Shown one piece after another: positions 46,191 to 53,746 of a stretch of 64,000 nucleotides of DNA (the first letter of the stretch is position 1; each line of letters begins with the position of its first letter). Under the pieces are notes generated by a model. That model was not told the DNA's origin and searched no databases. It saw only the letters and a list, made by a program, of their open reading frames with translations. Origin of the DNA: Lachnospiraceae bacterium (GTDB taxonomy: Bacteria > Bacillota > Clostridia > Lachnospirales > Lachnospiraceae); NCBI GenBank assembly GCA_009911035.1, contig QXWO01000020.1, positions 25,387 to 89,386 of the forward strand, written 5' to 3'. The translations under genes and the position numbers were made by a program.

Positions 46191-46247
46191 AATAAATATA
46201 AAAACAGCATGGCATGGTGATATATACTTTTTATATTTAAATGTACA

Positions 46248-46271
46248 TACATTCATTACTTAATGAATGTA
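46248..46271 (+). promoter_or_regulatory. 24-bp near-perfect palindrome upstream of the EIIC-like gene
   Basis: TACATTCATTA (46248-46258) is followed, after 2 bases, by its exact reverse complement (46261-46271). An 11-bp arm with a 2-bp centre is too tight for a terminator and there is no T tract, so an operator is likely. Confidence 0.6.
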
Positions 46272-46319
46272 GCTAATAGAAACAAAATGTATATTATGCA
46301 GGATAAAAATGGAAGCGAA

Positions 46320-46385
46320 TTGTACAATATGTACAATAAGTGAGGTGATTATTGGCTAATTAAGCAATATACAAATGTACGTACA
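46320..46385 (+). promoter_or_regulatory. Candidate GntR-type operators (TGTAC palindromes)
   Basis: TTGTACA-ATA-TGTACAA at 46320-46336 and TGTACGTACA at 46376-46385 are two palindromes built on the same TGTAC half-site; a further TGTAC is at 46242. They lie 70-135 bp before the EIIC-like gene, whose locus encodes a GntR/UTRA regulator. The target assignment is inference. Confidence 0.55.
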
Positions 46386-46455
46386 ATATGATATTATATG
46401 TATAGTTCATGAGAGCGCTAAAAGAACAAAATACACAAGAAAGGATAAAATAGGT

Positions 46456-48018
46456 ATGAAGCATATAGCGATTATCGGAAGCAGCGGAGGAAATCTGTAT
46501 AATCAGGGCGGCGCTGATCCGGAAAAGATGATGAAAGAAATATTTACCCAGGCGGAATCTGCCGGAATAGAAGTATCCTATATTCAGTTTATTGGGACAG
46601 GCGCTTCTATGGATAATATTTCCATGGATGCCAAAGCAAAATTATGGACCCTTTCAGGAAAAAATGCCGTTGGATGCAGTGAAGAAAAGACTTTAAAAGA
46701 AATTAACCAGATGGCAGAAGAGACGGATAAAGAACTGGCCGGCCTCATAGAAAAGGGAGAAATTGATGGAATCATGCTTCTTAGCTGTGACCCTAAGGGA
46801 GTGAACCGTCAGGCATTGACGGCTGCCGCTGCAAAAATGATTCCGTGTGCAGGGACAGGGGGAACATCCATGGCAAACACACAGGCCATGGGATGCCGTG
46901 TAATAGCAGCTTCGGGAACTACAGGGACTACCAACAGAACAAGGGCTATTTCAGCAGTATCTGCATTTTCAAAAGAGTGGAAGCTGAAATATACGCCTAT
47001 TATCGGTTCCACCGGAGGCGGACAGATCCAGGAGGGAAATGTCTGGAAAAGAATTAATTTCAGGGGTATCATGATGGCTTCCATGCCCGGATTTATTGCA
47101 ATGGCTCTCTGCCTTGCACTTGGGAAAATCCCTGGACTTGGCATGCTGGAGGATGCATTTAATACCCTGGTGGGATATCTTCCGATCGTTCTTGCGGCTA
47201 TAGCGGCAAAACAGGTATCAGGGCTGGACGAGGTAGGTATCGTTGCGGGTATCGTGGCAGGTGCCCTTTCCATTGACGGGGGAATTATTGGGGGTCTTTG
47301 CACAGGAATTATTGCCGGTGTTCTTGCCTATTATATTATTTCCCTGTGTTTTAAGTATAAAGTGCCTGGAACCACAGCCAATATTGCGGCAGGGGGCATA
47401 TCAGGTCTTATTGCAGGATTTATTGGCATGTTTTTAATTGCGCCCGTTGCTTTATGGATTGGCAATATGATCAAGGCAGCTATCGACTGGTCATTGGCAT
47501 TTAATCCTGTACTGGCAGGGGCAGTGGCAGGTTTTGCAATTTGGTTTGCCATTATGGGAGGCGTCTACCACGCAGCCATCCTCCCTATCATTCTTTTGGA
47601 AATGGAATCTGCCGGTTACAGCTTCCTGGGATGTATTGATTTATGTTCCATGGTTATGGTATGTGCCGGACTCCAGCTTGGAAATATTCTTGTTCCCAAA
47701 AAGGAGAGCGACCGGGTTACAAGTATTCCTAACATAATTGTAAATCTTGCTTTTGGTACATTTGTGGAAGCAGCATATCCGTTTATGTTTGCCAGTAAAA
47801 AAATATTTGCTTCTGTTATTGCCTCTGCAACGGTTACAGGCCTGCTGATTGGGTTGTTTGACGTGAAATGTACAGCTTATGTGCCCTGCTTCCTTGCACC
47901 TTTTATGTCGAATGACAAAGTCGTGATGGCAATTGTATGTATGGCAGCGGCCGTGGCAATGCAGACAGTTCTCACTGTGGTATGCAATCTTTCTGATAAA
48001 AAAAGCGGACAGGTATAA
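46456..48018 (+). CDS. EIIC-like permease with N-terminal soluble domain, no EIIA/EIIB
   Basis: A 520-residue protein; ATG for MKHIAIIGSSGG is chosen, with AAGGA ten bases upstream. Residues 1 to about 190 are a soluble domain with a glycine-rich loop (AIIGSSGGNLY) and several conserved-looking loops (LLSCDPKG, GTGGTSMANTQAMG, AASGTTGTTNR) that I cannot place in a family. From about 195 it has some ten hydrophobic segments resembling a PTS EIIC of the glucose/beta-glucoside group, including GGVYHAAILPIILLEM and GTFVEAAYPF (Glu438) in place of the usual GITEP motif. No phosphorylatable EIIB or EIIA is fused or adjacent, so it may transport without PTS phosphorylation or borrow subunits. Downstream gene encodes a TIM-barrel protein. 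Confidence 0.7.
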   Translation: MKHIAIIGSSGGNLYNQGGADPEKMMKEIFTQAESAGIEVSYIQFIGTGASMDNISMDAKAKLWTLSGKNAVGCSEEKTLKEINQMAEETDKELAGLIEKGEIDGIMLLSCDPKGVNRQALTAAAAKMIPCAGTGGTSMANTQAMGCRVIAASGTTGTTNRTRAISAVSAFSKEWKLKYTPIIGSTGGGQIQEGNVWKRINFRGIMMASMPGFIAMALCLALGKIPGLGMLEDAFNTLVGYLPIVLAAIAAKQVSGLDEVGIVAGIVAGALSIDGGIIGGLCTGIIAGVLAYYIISLCFKYKVPGTTANIAAGGISGLIAGFIGMFLIAPVALWIGNMIKAAIDWSLAFNPVLAGAVAGFAIWFAIMGGVYHAAILPIILLEMESAGYSFLGCIDLCSMVMVCAGLQLGNILVPKKESDRVTSIPNIIVNLAFGTFVEAAYPFMFASKKIFASVIASATVTGLLIGLFDVKCTAYVPCFLAPFMSNDKVVMAIVCMAAAVAMQTVLTVVCNLSDKKSGQV

Positions 48019-48057
48019 ACATTGACTGAAAAATATCATAAAATCTGGAGGGAAAAT

Positions 48058-48897
48058 ATGTTTACAAATGACATGGCGCGAAAGATAAACGCCAGTATGG
48101 ATAAAGTGAAAAAGGCTATTGAGAAAGGAAACGGACATACAATATTAAGCACAGGCATTACAGGGGATGATGCGCGGATGGCAAAGGCTGTTGTGGACGC
48201 AGGTGTCACAATGCTTGAACCCAATCATCCTGCTGTGGCGCTTGCAAGGGGATATAGGGGTGTAACTACTATGCATGCAGCGGAGCAGGTCCGTCACGGA
48301 ATTACCGTTGCACAGATGGCAGAAGTGACACAGGGTGTAAGGAATGTGGTAGGAAAAGATATTTATATTACGGTAGGTATTCCAGGCGGATTTACAGAGA
48401 TTCTTCCCACACCGCTTACGGATGATGATTTTCTTATGATGGCAAGAGCGGGGGCAGACGGCCTGCATACCCATAAGTCTTCTCTTTATGACTTGGAAGA
48501 ACTGGTAAAAAAAGCCCACAAATACGGTCTTTGCGTGGATGCATATATCGGTCTGTCTACAGATTTACATACCTTTGGCATCCCTGCGGAAAAACCTGAG
48601 GAGACAGCCCGCCTGGCAAGGCAGATGGAAGAAATTGGAACGGATATGATTGGCCTTATGACTGGCATGAGCTACGAAGGTCTTGAGGCAGGGCAGATAC
48701 CAACTATATTAAAAGAACGGCTCTGTGCCATGGTGGAGGCGGTTAAGGTTCCCACTCTGGCAGAAGGGGGCATCAATATGGATAATTTTAGGGCTTTTAA
48801 GGAAACAGGCGTAAATATACTTGTGATAGGAACAGCCATTGACGGAATGGCAGGAAAAGCCGTTGCGGCAGCAGCAGCAGAATTTTTAAATATTTAG
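48058..48897 (+). CDS. TIM-barrel protein, possible sugar-phosphate enzyme, function unknown
   Basis: A 279-residue beta/alpha-barrel protein starting at ATG with GGAGG six bases upstream. The pattern of strands ends in phosphate-binding-type motifs: TLAEGGININMD-like ending (LAEGGINMDN) and ILVIGTAIDGMAG near the C-terminus, as in ribulose-phosphate-binding barrels (HisA, HisF, KDPG aldolase, HPS). Other notable segments are AGVTMLEPNHP, TVGIPGGF and ADGLHTHKSS. It is 39 bases after the permease gene, so it probably acts on the imported compound. I cannot name the family or reaction with confidence. Confidence 0.65.
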   Translation: MFTNDMARKINASMDKVKKAIEKGNGHTILSTGITGDDARMAKAVVDAGVTMLEPNHPAVALARGYRGVTTMHAAEQVRHGITVAQMAEVTQGVRNVVGKDIYITVGIPGGFTEILPTPLTDDDFLMMARAGADGLHTHKSSLYDLEELVKKAHKYGLCVDAYIGLSTDLHTFGIPAEKPEETARLARQMEEIGTDMIGLMTGMSYEGLEAGQIPTILKERLCAMVEAVKVPTLAEGGINMDNFRAFKETGVNILVIGTAIDGMAGKAVAAAAAEFLNI

Positions 48898-48941
48898 CGT
48901 ATGTTTGAAAAATGCTCTATTTGTTAAAAAGACAGAATTAA

Positions 48942-48992
48942 AGACAGCGGAGGCTATACCTGATAATATTCAGGCAGTCTCCGCTGTTTTTT
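48942..48992 (+). terminator. Terminator after the TIM-barrel gene
   Basis: ACAGCGGAG (48944-48952) pairs with CTCCGCTGT (48979-48987), with inner CCTGA/TCAGG, then TTTTT. Confidence 0.88.
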
Positions 48993-49050
48993 GAAAATAG
49001 TAATGGAAAAGCAGGAATATTTGATTTAAAATAAGGATGGGGCGAAGGAT

Positions 49051-49803
49051 ATGGAAAGCAGGATCGACGGTGGCGAAATGGAAAAAGTAAAAGAAGTCCG
49101 TTATTTGGCAATTTATAAACAGTTAAAAGAAAAGATTGAAAATGGGGAATATAAACAGGGGGACAAACTTAAGACGGAAAAGGAACTTCAGATGGAATAC
49201 GGCGTAAGCAGGGATACTATACGCAAAGCGCTGGCTAATCTGGAAAATGAAGACTATATTATAAAAAGACCTGCTTTAGGAACATTTGTCAGGCATAAGA
49301 AGTCAGATTACCAGCTTACAAAACTGGAAAGCTTTACAGAACAGATGAAAAGTAGAGGTATCCGCCCTTCATCGGAATTTGTTTCAATTGAACTGATTAC
49401 CCTCCAGAGCAGGCATATTGTAAGGGAACTTCAACTGGAAGATACAGAGAAGTGCTACCGGATTACGAGAATAAGAAAAGGCGATGAAAGCCCCATGGCT
49501 TATGAAATTGCTTATGTTCCCCAGAAATTATGTCCCAATATGCAGAAATATCTGGATGATACAAGTTCTTTATATCAAATTTATGAAGAAGTCTACCATC
49601 ATAAGATAGGAGATGGTAAAATAAAACTTGAAGCTGATATGCCTGGCGTGGAAATCCAGAAAAGCCTTGGGATTTCACATGACTCCCCGGTTTTGCGGAT
49701 GGAATGTACTACATTGCTGGAAGATACCACACCCCTGTATTATGTGGAATGTTATTATATTGGCGCGAAATATTATTTTTCGGCAGTACTATCAAGAAAA
49801 TAA
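49051..49803 (+). CDS. GntR-family regulator with UTRA effector domain (HutC type)
   Basis: A 250-residue repressor with an N-terminal winged helix (LKTEKELQMEYGVSRDTIRK, residues about 35-75) and a C-terminal UTRA ligand-binding domain (LTKLESFTEQMKSRGIRPSS, then EDTEKCYRITRIRKG). UTRA domains bind sugars, sugar phosphates or histidine-type metabolites. An internal ATG at 49078 after GGTGG is an alternative start. Its targets are probably the upstream permease/TIM-barrel pair with their TGTAC palindromes. hisB starts 12 bases after its stop. Confidence 0.85.
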   Translation: MESRIDGGEMEKVKEVRYLAIYKQLKEKIENGEYKQGDKLKTEKELQMEYGVSRDTIRKALANLENEDYIIKRPALGTFVRHKKSDYQLTKLESFTEQMKSRGIRPSSEFVSIELITLQSRHIVRELQLEDTEKCYRITRIRKGDESPMAYEIAYVPQKLCPNMQKYLDDTSSLYQIYEEVYHHKIGDGKIKLEADMPGVEIQKSLGISHDSPVLRMECTTLLEDTTPLYYVECYYIGAKYYFSAVLSRK

Positions 49804-49814
49804 GGAGAATCTAC

Positions 49815-50408
49815 ATGGAAGAAAGAATTGCAATAGTAAACAGAGTAACAAAAGAAACGGATATCAGCCTGACGCTGAATCTGGATGGAAGCGGAAAATG
49901 TAATATTAATACAGGAATAGGATTTTTTGACCATATGCTGAATGGATTTGCCCGCCATGGCCTGTTCGACCTTGATTTGATCTGCAGGGGAGATCTTGAG
50001 GTAGATTCTCACCATTCTGTGGAGGACTGCGGCATTGTTTTAGGGGAAGCAATCAAGCAGGCAGTGGGAGAGAAAAAGGCAATTAAAAGGTATGGAAGTG
50101 CAATGCTGCCCATGGATGAAGCGCTGGTTTTATGCGCAGTAGACTTATCGGGAAGGCCCTATTTTTCATACAATGCCCAGTATACAGTTCCCTTACTGGG
50201 TAACATGCAGACGGAAATGATTCATGACTTTTTCTATGCAGTATCCTATACTGCGTCCATGAATCTCCATATTAAGCAGATTTCAGGCACAAACAACCAC
50301 CACATTGCAGAGAGCAGTTTTAAGGCCTTTGGGAAAGCCCTTGATATGGCAACCATGTACGAAGAACGGTTAAAAGGCTCCGTGTGGTCAACAAAAGGTG
50401 TTTTGTAA
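49815..50408 (+). CDS. hisB: Imidazoleglycerol-phosphate dehydratase
   Basis: A 197-residue HisB (dehydratase only, no phosphatase domain), step six or seven of histidine synthesis. The metal-binding histidine motifs GFFDHMLNGFARH, DSHHSVEDCGI and SGTNNHHIAESSFKA are complete. The start follows AAGGAG by seven bases; the longer frame that begins inside the GntR gene is rejected. It stands alone, away from other his genes, and tightly follows the GntR regulator. A terminator lies 170 bp downstream. Confidence 0.95.
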   Translation: MEERIAIVNRVTKETDISLTLNLDGSGKCNINTGIGFFDHMLNGFARHGLFDLDLICRGDLEVDSHHSVEDCGIVLGEAIKQAVGEKKAIKRYGSAMLPMDEALVLCAVDLSGRPYFSYNAQYTVPLLGNMQTEMIHDFFYAVSYTASMNLHIKQISGTNNHHIAESSFKAFGKALDMATMYEERLKGSVWSTKGVL

Positions 50409-50777
50409 TTTTTGACAAAAGATATCTGGCATCCGTTTTTACTAATAAGCCGGAATGCAAAGTGTGCAGGTGTTTGTTTTGACACGCAAAAATCCAGTAT
50501 TTTCAAGGAATGCAGGAATTATTAATGTAAAATTTCAACCTCTTTTGTAAGTTATTACCAAAAATTAAAAATTTTAAGATTACCTCTGGACAAGGGGTAA
50601 TTTTTTTTATATAATCCATTTTACAAACAAAACATTCTTAAGTAATCATTTATTAAGTCTTAGGTTTTAAATCTTGTGTTCACCGGAAGGATTCCTTCCA
50701 GAAACCAGTGTTTTATTTTGTAACAGTTAATTATACTGAATCACGTCTGATTTTAATAGTCGGAAAGGGGGTTATGA
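50409..50777 (+). other. 369-bp intergenic region between hisB and the Tad operon
   Basis: No coding sequence or recognised riboswitch is seen. It contains a terminator at 50579-50609 (ATTACCTCT with AGGGGTAAT, then eight T), and a tight palindrome GGAAGGA-T-TCCTTCC at 50685-50699 that may be an operator for the Tad operon. No convincing -35/-10 pair was found. Confidence 0.6.
50579..50609 (+). terminator. Terminator downstream of hisB
   Basis: ATTACCTCT (50579-50587) pairs with AGGGGTAAT (50593-50601, one T-G pair), followed by a run of eight T. Confidence 0.85.
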
Positions 50778-51797
50778 TTGGACAAAAGAATCCTTGCGAT
50801 TTTTGACAGCGAGGAGAGTTACGCATATCGTCTTATGGAGTTTATCAGCGGAAAGACAAATCTGCCGTTTCAGGTATATGTCTTTACTGATGAAAACAAA
50901 TTTTATTCTTGTGCTCAGATAAAAGATATTGAGTGTCTTCTCATCTCAGAAAGCGCCTACAAACAGGAAGTGGAAACCACAAAAATTCCACACATCATTA
51001 TTCTTAGCGAAAGCGGGGCAAATCTCAACAAAGCATTACACCATATCAGTAAATACCAGTCTTCAGAAAATATTCTCCATGAAGTAATGGAATATTATAC
51101 GGACAGATCTGAGGCCGTGCCGCTGGCTCTGCGGACAGGTTTGCGCAATATGAAGATTATCGGCATCTATACGCCCATCGGAAGATGTTTGCAGACGACC
51201 TTTTCACTAACACTTGGCCAGATGCTTGCAAAACGTTATAGGACCCTTTACCTAAATTTTGAAATTTATTCAGGGTTTTCCAAAATGCTGTGCCGGGAGT
51301 TCGACAACGATATTTCTGACCTTATGTATTATTTTGGCTGCGCCCGTGAAAAACTGGCGTACCGCATGGAAAGTATGGTTGAGACAGTGAATGGGCTGGA
51401 TTTTATCCCCCCGGCTGAAATTTATCACAACTTAGTCGGAATAAGGGGAGAACAATGGCTTGATTTGTTTGGAGAAATAGAAAAGGCCAGCGAATATGAA
51501 TATCTGATACTTGACCTTACCGACGGCATTATGGATTTGTGGGATGTGCTGCGCGGATGCGACTATATTTATACCATTGCAAGAGATGACGGTCTTGCAA
51601 TGGCAAAAACACAGCAGTATGAAAAGGCACTCCAATGCATGAATTATGGGGATATTGCCACCAGGACCACGAAATGGAAACTGCCCGTATTCCGTCAGTT
51701 ACCAATGCGCTTCGAGGAACTTACCTATGGGGAACTGGCGTGCTATATTAAAACAAAGGTTTTTCCGGAATTATTGAAGGAGGACTTGGATGGATAA
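50778..51797 (+). CDS. TadZ/CpaE-like pilus localisation protein with degenerate P-loop
   Basis: A 339-residue protein starting at TTG behind AAAGGGGG (an overlapping ATG is out of frame). The N-terminal 110 residues resemble a receiver-like domain without obvious phosphoacceptor, and residues about 125-335 are a MinD/ParA-like fold. The nucleotide loop reads GIYTPIGRCLQTTF (129-142), lacking the Lys-Gly-Gly...Lys signature, so ATP hydrolysis is doubtful; this is typical of atypical TadZ proteins. It is the first gene of the Tad operon and should position the pilus machine. Overlaps CpaF by eight bases. Confidence 0.75.
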   Translation: MDKRILAIFDSEESYAYRLMEFISGKTNLPFQVYVFTDENKFYSCAQIKDIECLLISESAYKQEVETTKIPHIIILSESGANLNKALHHISKYQSSENILHEVMEYYTDRSEAVPLALRTGLRNMKIIGIYTPIGRCLQTTFSLTLGQMLAKRYRTLYLNFEIYSGFSKMLCREFDNDISDLMYYFGCAREKLAYRMESMVETVNGLDFIPPAEIYHNLVGIRGEQWLDLFGEIEKASEYEYLILDLTDGIMDLWDVLRGCDYIYTIARDDGLAMAKTQQYEKALQCMNYGDIATRTTKWKLPVFRQLPMRFEELTYGELACYIKTKVFPELLKEDLDG

Positions 51798-52998
51798 AAA
51801 AGAAAATGCTGATCTTCAATCGGCAATTATGCAAAAAATCGATCTATCCAGACAAATGAGCGAAGAAGAAGTCAGGGAAATTATCGATGAACAGATTAAG
51901 CAGGAAAGTAAAAAACACTGTCTCGAAGTTACGGCCAGAGAGCAGCTCCGCAGGGATATTTTTTATTCTATCAGGCAGCTTGGAATTTTGCAGGAACTGA
52001 TTGAAAACCCGGAAATCACAGAGATCATGGTAAACGGAACTGACGGCATTTTCATAGAGCGGAAAGGAAAGTTGGAAAAACTGGATATTTGTTTTGATTC
52101 CGTGGAAAAGTTAAGGCATGTTATCTGGCAGATTACAGCAGGATGCAACCGCGTGGTAAACGAGGCTTCGCCTATTGTAGATGCCAGGCTGGCTGACGGC
52201 GCAAGGGTGAATGTAGTTTTAGACCCTGTAGCCATAAATGGGCCGATTCTTACTATCAGAAGGTTTCCTCCTGAACCGATTACCGTTAGGCAGCTTCTTT
52301 CTATGGAGACTCTCACCAGAGAGTGTCAAAACTGGCTGGAAGGTCTGGTGCAGGCTGGATGCAATATCCTGGTAAGCGGAGGGACAGGTTCGGGGAAGAC
52401 AACCTTTTTAAATGTTCTTTCCCAATTCATACCGGATACGGAGAGGGTAATTACCATTGAGGACAGCGCGGAGCTGCAGATAAGGGGTATTCCCAATCTG
52501 GTAAGTCTGGAAACCCGCAATGCCAATGTGGAAGGGTGTAAGGAAATAACGATCCGGGATTTAATTAAGGCGTCTTTGCGGATGCGTCCTGATAGAATTA
52601 TTGTGGGAGAGGTAAGGGGAAGGGAAGCCGTGGATATGCTGCAAAGTGTAAATGTGGGGCACAGTGCAATGACTACTGTCCATGCAAACAGTGTCAGGGA
52701 TGTGGTGAGCCGTCTGGAAACCATGGTGCTTATGGGCATGGAGATGCCTTTGACTGCTATACGAAAACAGATTGTGTCGGGATTTGACCTGATGATTCAT
52801 TTGGGAAGGCTTAAAGATGGCAGCAGGCGTGTTTTGGAAATTGCAGAACCAACAGAAGTTATCGGGGAGGAGGTTAAAATGCAGACTATTTACAAATTTG
52901 AAATTACAGGAAAGAAACCGGATGGAAGTATCCGGGGAGAATTAAAATCTACAGGAGAGTTTAAAGGTGGGGAGAAAATTAAAAGGGCCGGATGGTAA
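51790..52998 (+). CDS. Tad pilus assembly ATPase CpaF/TadA
   Basis: A 402-residue secretion ATPase that powers pilus extension (and retraction in Tad systems). N-terminal helical domain, then the ATPase core with Walker A GGTGSGKTT (residues 197-205), EDSAELQI (Asp box), MRPDRIIVGEVRG (Walker B) and GHSAMTTVHAN (His box). GGAGGA precedes the ATG. Overlaps the TadB-like gene by 32 bases. Confidence 0.95.
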   Translation: MDKKENADLQSAIMQKIDLSRQMSEEEVREIIDEQIKQESKKHCLEVTAREQLRRDIFYSIRQLGILQELIENPEITEIMVNGTDGIFIERKGKLEKLDICFDSVEKLRHVIWQITAGCNRVVNEASPIVDARLADGARVNVVLDPVAINGPILTIRRFPPEPITVRQLLSMETLTRECQNWLEGLVQAGCNILVSGGTGSGKTTFLNVLSQFIPDTERVITIEDSAELQIRGIPNLVSLETRNANVEGCKEITIRDLIKASLRMRPDRIIVGEVRGREAVDMLQSVNVGHSAMTTVHANSVRDVVSRLETMVLMGMEMPLTAIRKQIVSGFDLMIHLGRLKDGSRRVLEIAEPTEVIGEEVKMQTIYKFEITGKKPDGSIRGELKSTGEFKGGEKIKRAGW

Positions 52999-53734
52999 TG
53001 CAGACAAATTTATTCCAGTGACATTTAACGAAAAAAGACGCCTTGTTTTAAAAAGTATTCTGGTGGTTCTTGTTCTGGACTATTTCTTTTACCGCTCTTT
53101 GCTGGCAGTTATTCCGCTCTCTGCCCTCGGCTGTTTTTATTTTCAGAGGGAAAGAAAAATCCTTTTACATAAGAAAAAAGAAAGGGCCAGGGAGCAATTT
53201 AAAGAGCTGATGCTTCTTGCTTCCACCGGTCAGAAAGCAGGCTATTCTCCTGAAAATGCCTTTATTTCCAGCTATCAGGATATGAAGGCGCTGTATGGAG
53301 AGGAGAGCACTGTCTGCAGGATGATACAGGCTCTTAAGTCTGGAAGGGAAAATAATATTGCTTTTTCAAGGCTTTGGAAGCAGATGGGAAACCAGCTTGG
53401 CATTGCAGAAATCAGTGAATTTGCATCCGTATATGAAATATCCCACCATTGCAGTGGAAATATGGCCAAAGTCATGGAAAAAACAGCATCCGTGATTCTG
53501 CACAAGATAGAGACGGAAAAAGAAATCAGTCTTTTACTTAGTGCCAGAGAACTGGAACAGAAAATTATGAATATTATGCCGTTTTTAATTATGTTGTACA
53601 TCAATCTCACTTCACCGGGATATTTCGGAGGGTTATATCACTGCCCGTCTGGTGTTCTGCTTATGACCATATGTCTGTTCCTTTATCTGTCAGCCTATCT
53701 ATGGTCAGCACGAATCGTTTCTATTAAAGTTTAA
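52967..53734 (+). CDS. Tad pilus inner-membrane platform protein TadB-like
   Basis: A 255-residue type II secretion F-domain protein. Two hydrophobic segments at about residues 27-60, a cytosolic helical T2SSF domain (LASTGQKAGYSPENAF, SRLWKQMGNQLGIAEISEFAS), and two C-terminal segments. Start is GTG inside the end of cpaF; the GTG at 53018 is an alternative without a good ribosome site. Partners with the TadC-like protein. Confidence 0.85.
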   Translation: MGRKLKGPDGNADKFIPVTFNEKRRLVLKSILVVLVLDYFFYRSLLAVIPLSALGCFYFQRERKILLHKKKERAREQFKELMLLASTGQKAGYSPENAFISSYQDMKALYGEESTVCRMIQALKSGRENNIAFSRLWKQMGNQLGIAEISEFASVYEISHHCSGNMAKVMEKTASVILHKIETEKEISLLLSARELEQKIMNIMPFLIMLYINLTSPGYFGGLYHCPSGVLLMTICLFLYLSAYLWSARIVSIKV

Positions 53735-53746
53735 AGGAGTTCTTTT

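Noticed and set aside
49704-49814. Longer N-terminus for HisB
   Set aside because: Overlaps the GntR gene in another frame; the true start has AAGGAG and matches HisB length.
50409-50778. Possible riboswitch before the Tad operon (for example cyclic di-GMP)
   Set aside because: No conserved aptamer core was found; only a terminator for hisB and a short palindrome.
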